Source: Ruminococcus sp. UBA3855
Lineage (GTDB): Bacteria; Bacillota; Clostridia; Oscillospirales; Ruminococcaceae
Length of the DNA: 9,915 nt
NCBI GenBank assembly: GCA_002392545.1
Contig: DGHF01000074.1
Span: forward strand, 1-9,915
Direction: 5' to 3'
Shown here in pieces: positions 6,645 through 9,915 of this stretch. How positions within the stretch are numbered: position 1 is the stretch's first letter; every line of letters begins with the position of its first letter. Both the position numbers and the translations under genes were made by a program. The notes beneath the pieces were generated by a model, which was given only the letters and a program-made list of their open reading frames with translations, did no database searches and was not told the origin of the DNA.

Positions 6645-7673
6645 ATGTCAATGGAATTTATCAGAAAATTGCCTGTTCCGCAGGAAATCAAGAAAGAATA
6701 TCCGCTTTCCGTTGCATTTGAACTCATGAAACATCAGAAAGATGCCGAACTGGCTAAGATTTTCACCGGAGAATCTGCCAAGCTGGTTTTGATTATTGGC
6801 CCTTGCTCCGCTGACCGTGAAGATGCTGTCATGGAATATATTCACAGGCTTGCAGATGTACAAGAAAAAGTCAAAGATAAAATTATGATTGTTCCCAGAA
6901 TCTATACCAATAAGCCCCGTACCAACGGCACAGGCTACAAAGGCATGGTTCATCAGCCCGACCCCACCAAAGCCGAGGACATGCTCGAAGGCTTGATTTC
7001 TATTCGTAAACTTCACCGCAGAGCCATTGAAGAAACTGGTTTTATTTGTGCGGATGAAATGCTTTATCCGGAGAATTACCGCTATTTGTCGGATTTGCTT
7101 GGTTATGTGGCAGTTGGTGCGAGGAGTGTCGAAGACCAGCAACACCGCCTGACCGTCAGTGGTATGGACATTCCGGCAGGTATGAAAAACCCCACATCCG
7201 GCGACTTGTCTGTTATGTTCAATTCTATTTATGCTTCACAGTCAAGCCATACTTTCTTATATCGTGGCTGGGAAGTTCACACCACCGGAAACCCCTTAAC
7301 TCATGCTATTTTGCGTGGCTACGTCAACAAGCACGGCGAATCCCTCCCGAATTATCATTATGAGGATTTGCTCTTGACGTATCATCACTATGTCGAAAAA
7401 GGGCTTGTCAATCCGGCGGTCATTGTCGACACCAATCACGCTAATTCCGGTAAACAGTATTTGGAACAGCCCAGAATTGTGAGTGAAGTGCTCCATTCCT
7501 GCCGTCATCATGCCGACATCAAGAAGATGGTTAAGGGCTTCATGATTGAAAGTTACCTCGTGGACGGCGCACAGAAAGTCAATGAGGGAGTATATGGAAA
7601 GTCCATCACAGACCCCTGTCTTGGATGGGACAAAACAGAAGAAATGATTTATCGAATCGCTGATTTGCTGTAA
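6645..7673 (+). CDS. aroF: 3-deoxy-7-phosphoheptulonate (DAHP) synthase, AroF/AroG/AroH type
   Basis: Cytoplasmic enzyme joining phosphoenolpyruvate and erythrose 4-phosphate to DAHP, the entry to the shikimate pathway for Phe, Tyr, Trp and chorismate. From the ATG at 6645 the protein has 342 residues, close to the roughly 350 of the E. coli isozymes. The four metal ligands are visible: C54 in GPCS, H265 in DTNHANSGK, E302 in FMIESYLVDG and D323 in SITDPCLGW. Other class I landmarks are PRIYTNKPRT, GARSVEDQQHR, and MKNPTSGDLSVM before the substrate loop. An N-terminal extension of about 45 residues precedes the barrel. In this subfamily that part takes part in feedback inhibition, so sensitivity to an aromatic amino acid is likely but its identity is not readable. 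It is monocistronic, with its own consensus promoter and terminator. The symbol could equally be aroG or aroH. Confidence 0.95.
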   Translation: MSMEFIRKLPVPQEIKKEYPLSVAFELMKHQKDAELAKIFTGESAKLVLIIGPCSADREDAVMEYIHRLADVQEKVKDKIMIVPRIYTNKPRTNGTGYKGMVHQPDPTKAEDMLEGLISIRKLHRRAIEETGFICADEMLYPENYRYLSDLLGYVAVGARSVEDQQHRLTVSGMDIPAGMKNPTSGDLSVMFNSIYASQSSHTFLYRGWEVHTTGNPLTHAILRGYVNKHGESLPNYHYEDLLLTYHHYVEKGLVNPAVIVDTNHANSGKQYLEQPRIVSEVLHSCRHHADIKKMVKGFMIESYLVDGAQKVNEGVYGKSITDPCLGWDKTEEMIYRIADLL

Positions 7674-7686
7674 TAAAAAGGGGTGT

Positions 7687-7766
7687 GGGGGAAAATTGCC
7701 CTCTTAGTGCGAAATGCGTTAGTTTTGGGTAGTTCGTGCTAAGGCTTCAAAGGGGAATTGTCCCCC
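7687..7766. repeat. Long imperfect inverted repeat / stem-loop in the 3' region of aroF
   Basis: GGGGGAAAATT (7687-7697) pairs with AATTGTCCCCC (7756-7766) with one A-G mismatch. CCCT (7699-7702) pairs with AGGG (7751-7754). CTTAGTGCGAA (7703-7713) pairs with TTCGTGCTAAG (7733-7743) with two G-U pairs. A 7-nt bulge (7744-7750) and a 19-nt apical loop (7714-7732) remain. Each outer arm can also form its own small hairpin. It starts 13 bases after the aroF stop and precedes the terminator. It could be a structured 3' UTR element or a dispersed small inverted repeat; no function can be assigned. Confidence 0.6.
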
Positions 7767-7791
7767 ATTATGATTAGATAATTTTATCAAG

Positions 7792-7819
7792 AAAACCGTT
7801 CCGAGGGGGGCGGTTTTTT
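7792..7819 (+). terminator. Intrinsic terminator after aroF
   Basis: AAAACCGTTCC (7792-7802) pairs with GGGGCGGTTTT (7807-7817), an 11-bp stem with two G-U pairs and a GAGG tetraloop, followed by more T. It would end the aroF transcript and isolates the next promoter, whose -35 box is about 30 bp downstream. Confidence 0.87.
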
Positions 7820-7849
7820 GTGTACTATGATAATCTTTCATGGAAATGC

Positions 7850-7878
7850 TTGACAACTTTCCTTGTCAGTGCTATACT
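7850..7878 (+). promoter_or_regulatory. Promoter of the XRE/DUF3169 operon
   Basis: TTGACA (7850-7855), 17-bp spacer, TATACT (7873-7878): a near-perfect sigma-A promoter with start point near 7885. Palindrome A overlaps the -35 box and spacer, and palindrome B covers about +1 to +18, so the promoter is flanked by two probable repressor sites. Confidence 0.88.
7851..7868. promoter_or_regulatory. Operator-like palindrome A (TGACAA-N6-TTGTCA)
   Basis: Perfect 6-bp inverted arms, TGACAA at 7851-7856 and TTGTCA at 7863-7868, with a 6-bp centre. The left arm contains the -35 hexamer. The same arms and spacing recur at 7886-7903. Probably bound by the XRE repressor encoded in the operon (inference). 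Confidence 0.72.
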
Positions 7879-7885
7879 GTAATCA

Positions 7886-7903
7886 TGACAAGAATAGTTG
7901 TCA
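7886..7903. promoter_or_regulatory. Operator-like palindrome B at the transcription start
   Basis: TGACAA (7886-7891), GAATAG, TTGTCA (7898-7903). The symmetry extends one further base each side (A...T), giving 7-bp arms. Its centre is 35 bp downstream of palindrome A, on the first transcribed bases. Confidence 0.74.
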
Positions 7904-7927
7904 TAAAGTAAAGAATCCATGTCAAAT

Positions 7928-7945
7928 TGAAAGGAATGGTTGTCA
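7928..7945. promoter_or_regulatory. Degenerate third operator-like site over RBS and start codon
   Basis: TGAAAG (7928-7933), GAATGG, TTGTCA (7940-7945). The right half is intact and the left half matches the consensus at 4 of 6. GAATGGTTGTCAT here differs from GAATAGTTGTCAT of palindrome B at one of 13 bases. It spans the ribosome binding site and the first base of the ATG at 7945. It may be a weak third site or a coincidence. Confidence 0.4.
7930..7935 (+). promoter_or_regulatory. Ribosome binding site deciding the start at 7945
   Basis: AAAGGA at 7930-7935 is 9 bases from the ATG at 7945. The in-frame TTG at 7927 lies upstream of it, and the ATG at 7936 directly abuts it with no spacer, so both are unlikely starts. 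Confidence 0.75.
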
Positions 7946-8493
7946 TGATAATTGGCGATGTGAAAGGCTACAATGTTACAGAAATTTCTAAGAAAAAGGT
8001 AATCAAAGAAAATTTCCCTGCTGAACTCCGTGAACAGGCTTTGGATATATTGAATGGCAAGGGCTATGTATACGCCTATATGAACAAACAAAAAGAATAC
8101 GTCTGCTGTTACATGCTCCGCAGGGTCAAAGAGGAAAAAGAAAATATTCTTGTTCTTGAAAACGTCTGGACTGCTCCCGAATTTGAACCCTACAGAGATG
8201 AAGCCGACCACCCCATTCAGATGGAAGCCAAAGAGAAAATTATTTTCACGGATATTTCTGCTGTCAAGTGGAATGAGACCATATTTACCAAAAATGACGT
8301 GGAAGAAGGTTTTTCTGCCGGCTGGCTGATTGGTTTTTCGTTGGGGATAATGTATGCAATTCTCTTTGATGATTGGGCAATTGGTATGGGAATCGGGCTT
8401 TGTCTGGGGCTGTGTTTCGGGTCAGCCGGAAAAAGTGAACTCGTTCAGATTGACAAGAATAAAGAAACTTCACAGAAAAAGGATGATGTGTAA
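7945..8493 (+). CDS. Uncharacterised protein with two C-terminal membrane segments
   Basis: 182 residues from the ATG at 7945. I do not recognise the family. Residues 1-118 are soluble and charged. They contain a KGYVYAYMNKQKEYVCCYMLRR stretch (about 40-60, alternating hydrophobic, probably beta strands) and an acidic segment around 79-90. Two membrane segments follow, at about 122-141 and 144-160, separated by a short FDDW turn. The second is glycine-rich (GMGIGLCLGLCFG), a pattern that favours tight helix packing. The tail of about 20 residues is hydrophilic and ends KKDDV. There is no signal peptide, so the soluble part probably faces the cytoplasm. It is the first gene of an operon with an XRE repressor (1-base overlap) and a DUF3169 membrane protein. 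The operon is driven by a promoter with paired palindromes. A role in a membrane or stress response is inference from context only. Confidence 0.85.
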   Translation: MIIGDVKGYNVTEISKKKVIKENFPAELREQALDILNGKGYVYAYMNKQKEYVCCYMLRRVKEEKENILVLENVWTAPEFEPYRDEADHPIQMEAKEKIIFTDISAVKWNETIFTKNDVEEGFSAGWLIGFSLGIMYAILFDDWAIGMGIGLCLGLCFGSAGKSELVQIDKNKETSQKKDDV

Positions 8494-8699
8494 TGCCGTT
8501 ATATAATCACCTCAAAGAAATGCGGGCAAGATTGGGTGTGAATCAAGCTGAAATGGGGAAACTCGTGGGAACATCAAGGCAGACCATCAGCCAGATTGAA
8601 CGGGGAGATTATTCTCCCTCCGTCACGCTTGCCCTGAAAATTGCAAAGGTCTGCCATGTCAAAGTAGAAGATATTTTCGAGTATGAGGAGGATGAATGA
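8493..8699 (+). CDS. Small XRE-family helix-turn-helix transcriptional regulator
   Basis: 68 residues, essentially a single Cro/C1-type HTH domain. NQAEMGKLVGTSRQTISQIE (about 17-36) is the helix-turn-helix, followed by RGDYSPSVTLALKIAKVCHVKVEDIF, the usual third to fifth helices. It ends in an acidic EYEEDE tail and has no sensor domain. Such stand-alone regulators commonly sit beside small membrane proteins in Firmicutes. The ATG overlaps the stop of the upstream gene by one base (TAATG), with AAAGGA (8478-8483) nine bases upstream, so the two are translationally coupled. Its stop overlaps the start region of the DUF3169 gene. It probably binds the TGACAA-N6-TTGTCA palindromes at 7851-7903 and represses its own operon; this is inferred from position. 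With no ligand domain, induction may come through the membrane partners or by antirepression. Confidence 0.93.
   Translation: MPLYNHLKEMRARLGVNQAEMGKLVGTSRQTISQIERGDYSPSVTLALKIAKVCHVKVEDIFEYEEDE
8685..8691 (+). promoter_or_regulatory. Ribosome binding site of the DUF3169 gene
   Basis: GAGGAGG (8685-8691) lies inside the last codons of the XRE gene. It is 7 bases from the ATG at 8699 and 4 bases from the ATG at 8696, which favours 8699. The two starts differ by one methionine. Confidence 0.7.
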
Positions 8700-9433
8700 T
8701 GAAAAAAGATGAAAGAAAACTGCTTTTAATTTTGTTGGGTACAATTCTGGTTTGTTACCATGTGGGCTATGGTGTCGGGCGACTTATCGGCAAAGTAGAC
8801 ACAAGCGCATTACTGGAAAGCATTTCGGGCGAAACCTCAGGATTGATTTTCAGTATCTTGTATGCGGTGGTCTGGCTGGTGGGAATTCCTCTCATGATTA
8901 TTGGCTATTGCAAGGCGAAAAAAGCCGTTGACAAATGGGACGGCGAAAACGAGGATGAACTCGACAACATCGAAAAATTGATGAATTCGCCCATGATTAG
9001 CAGTTCTATCTTGATGATTCTGAACATTTGCTTATTTTCATGTACATTATATTTTGTGGACACATTGCCGAACTTGAATATTATTTTAACATTTGCATTA
9101 CTAATCACAGGAATGATTCTCTGTACCGTTGTACCGAAACTGACCGTTGACCTTGAAAAACGGCTCAACCCCGAAAAAGAAGGTTCTGTGTTGGATTTTC
9201 ATTTTGAACAGCAATGGATGAATTCCAGCGACGAGGCACAAAAATTGATTGTTTACAAGTCTGGCTATGCAGGATATAAAGCAGGGAATTTTGCTTGTAT
9301 GATAATGTGGCTGATTAGTTTTGTATCGGGGTTTGCATTTCATACCGGAATCATGCCGACAATTTGTGTATGTGCCATCTGGTTGGTCATGGTGATTGCC
9401 AATGTGCGTGAAAATGTGAAATTGGAAAAATAA
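8699..9433 (+). CDS. DUF3169-family integral membrane protein
   Basis: 244 residues from 8699 (245 if the overlapping ATG at 8696 is used). About six membrane segments: roughly 8-27, 47-70, 96-116, 122-142, 194-214 and 216-235. Between segments 4 and 5 is a cytoplasmic-looking stretch, LEKRLNPEKEGSVLDFHFEQ then WMNSSDEAQKLIVYKSGYAGYKAG, which I recognise as the conserved part of DUF3169. That family is found in Firmicutes, usually next to a small HTH regulator as here, and has no established function. A charged segment after TM2 (DKWDGENEDELDNIEKLM) should also be cytoplasmic. It is the last gene of the operon, coupled to the XRE gene by overlap and followed directly by a terminator. The family call rests on recalled motifs, not a search. 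Confidence 0.82.
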   Translation: MKKDERKLLLILLGTILVCYHVGYGVGRLIGKVDTSALLESISGETSGLIFSILYAVVWLVGIPLMIIGYCKAKKAVDKWDGENEDELDNIEKLMNSPMISSSILMILNICLFSCTLYFVDTLPNLNIILTFALLITGMILCTVVPKLTVDLEKRLNPEKEGSVLDFHFEQQWMNSSDEAQKLIVYKSGYAGYKAGNFACMIMWLISFVSGFAFHTGIMPTICVCAIWLVMVIANVRENVKLEK

Positions 9434-9434
9434 T

Positions 9435-9474
9435 AAAAACCGCCTTCTCTTTTTCGAGAAAGGCGGTTTTTTTG
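9435..9474. terminator. Bidirectional intrinsic terminator between convergent genes
   Basis: AAAAACCGCCTT (9435-9446) pairs with AAGGCGGTTTTT (9460-9471). The stem extends inward through CTC/GAG if one A is bulged. T runs on both strands mean it can end both the DUF3169 operon (+) and the rubrerythrin gene (-), which stops at 9518. The remaining 43 bases to the rubrerythrin stop hold nothing I can identify. Confidence 0.88.
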
Positions 9475-9517
9475 ATATGGTTTGATTTGTGAGTAATTGT
9501 TTTTATTGATGATGAAA

Positions 9518-9915
9518 TTAACCGAAATAGCGTTTCAGCAGACCTTCAAAAGCCTTGCCGTGACGTGCTTCATCTCTTGCCATTTCGTGGACAGTATCGT
9601 GAATTGCATCCAAATTCAATTCCTTTGCACGCTTGGCAAGTTTGAGCTTGCCTTCGGTTGCACCTTGTTCAGCCAACATCCGGACACGGAGATTCTCTTC
9701 CGTAGAGGGGGAAACAATATCGCCCAACAATTCAGCGAATTTTGCAGCGTGTTCCGCTTCTTCAAATGCAGCCTTTTCCCAGTACATTCCGATTTCCGGA
9801 TAGCCCTCACGGAATGCCACACGAGCCATAGCAAGATACATTCCCACTTCTGTGCATTCGCCTGTAAAGTTGGAACGCAAGCCCTCTAAGATTTCGGGGT
9901 CGGTCACAGCCTTTG
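9518..9915 (-). CDS. Rubrerythrin / NADH peroxidase-like diiron protein, partial (5' end beyond window)
   Basis: The visible part is a complete ferritin-like diiron domain of about 129 residues plus a few more codons running off the right edge. Counted from the valine codon at 9905-9907, candidate iron ligands are E17 (TGECTEVG), E50 and H53 (EEAEHAAKF), E80 (AEQGATEG) and E113 and H116 (DEARHG). The end, AFEGLLKRYFG, is the usual C-terminus. Clostridial proteins with this sequence normally carry an N-terminal rubredoxin-like Cys4 domain (reverse rubrerythrin order) and reduce hydrogen peroxide with electrons from NADH, protecting strict anaerobes in the cytoplasm. The reading frame stays open through KAVTDPE to the edge, so the GTG at 9907 is probably an internal valine and the Cys4 domain should lie outside. 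Promoter and regulation are not visible. It converges with the XRE operon. Confidence 0.9.
   Translation of the reverse strand, partial: KAVTDPEILEGLRSNFTGECTEVGMYLAMARVAFREGYPEIGMYWEKAAFEEAEHAAKFAELLGDIVSPSTEENLRVRMLAEQGATEGKLKLAKRAKELNLDAIHDTVHEMARDEARHGKAFEGLLKRYFG

Noticed and set aside
6600..6645. Riboswitch, T-box or peptide attenuator ahead of aroF
   Set aside because: The leader is only about 42 bases and contains no stem or aromatic-codon leader peptide before the ribosome binding site.
7927..7944. TTG (7927) or ATG (7936) start of the two-TM protein
   Set aside because: The only good ribosome binding site (7930-7935) is downstream of the TTG and directly against the ATG at 7936; spacing fits 7945.
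9497..9889. 130-residue plus-strand frame over the rubrerythrin gene
   Set aside because: The opposite strand gives a clear diiron protein with all ligand motifs; the plus-strand translation shows no family features.
9905..9907. GTG as the start codon of the rubrerythrin
   Set aside because: The frame continues to the window edge (KAVTDPE) and family members have an N-terminal rubredoxin-like domain before this point; the gene is cut by the window.

Overview
The window looks like chromosomal DNA of a low-GC Gram-positive anaerobe of the class Clostridia, possibly an Oscillospiraceae/Ruminococcus- or Lachnospiraceae-type gut bacterium. The reasons are the strong Shine-Dalgarno sites, the near-consensus sigma-A promoters, an MMPL transporter paired with an xxxLxxG heptad-repeat protein, a DUF3169 gene behind a small XRE regulator, and a clostridial rubrerythrin/NADH peroxidase. 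The genus is inference only.

Layout. (1) 25-669 (-) is a TetR-family repressor, divergent from (2) 919-3042 (+), an MMPL/RND-type exporter, and (3) 3064-6471 (+), a secreted 1135-residue heptad-repeat protein in the same operon. The 249-bp divergent region holds a consensus promoter on each strand and three copies of the operator-like palindrome TGACYNNNRGTCA, one of them over the exporter -35 box. (4) 6645-7673 (+) is an AroF/G/H-type DAHP synthase (first step of the shikimate pathway) with its own consensus promoter and terminator. Its 3' region contains a long imperfect inverted repeat. (5) 7945-9433 (+) is a three-gene operon: an unrecognised two-TM membrane protein, a 68-residue XRE repressor and a DUF3169 membrane protein. 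Its promoter carries two perfect TGACAA-N6-TTGTCA palindromes. (6) 9518 to beyond the right edge (-) is the C-terminal part of a rubrerythrin, convergent with the operon across a probably bidirectional terminator.

How the parts work together. The TetR protein probably senses a ligand or membrane stress and releases the exporter operon. The exporter has the two Asp-Tyr pairs (TM4 and TM10) expected of a proton-driven MMPL pump. The heptad-repeat protein is its likely partner outside the membrane. The most striking observation is the partner's internal symmetry. It has 51 uninterrupted heptads (residues 302-658), a 57-residue glycine-poor segment with a proline at the exact midpoint, then another 51 uninterrupted heptads (716-1072). 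That is the pattern expected of one giant antiparallel hairpin, about 58 nm long if fully helical, and so possibly long enough to cross a Gram-positive wall. Parts of both arms are built from 126-bp (42-residue, six-heptad) tandem units. The XRE operon is probably autoregulated, and its membrane proteins have no known function. No tRNA, rRNA, CRISPR array, insertion sequence or phage gene was seen.
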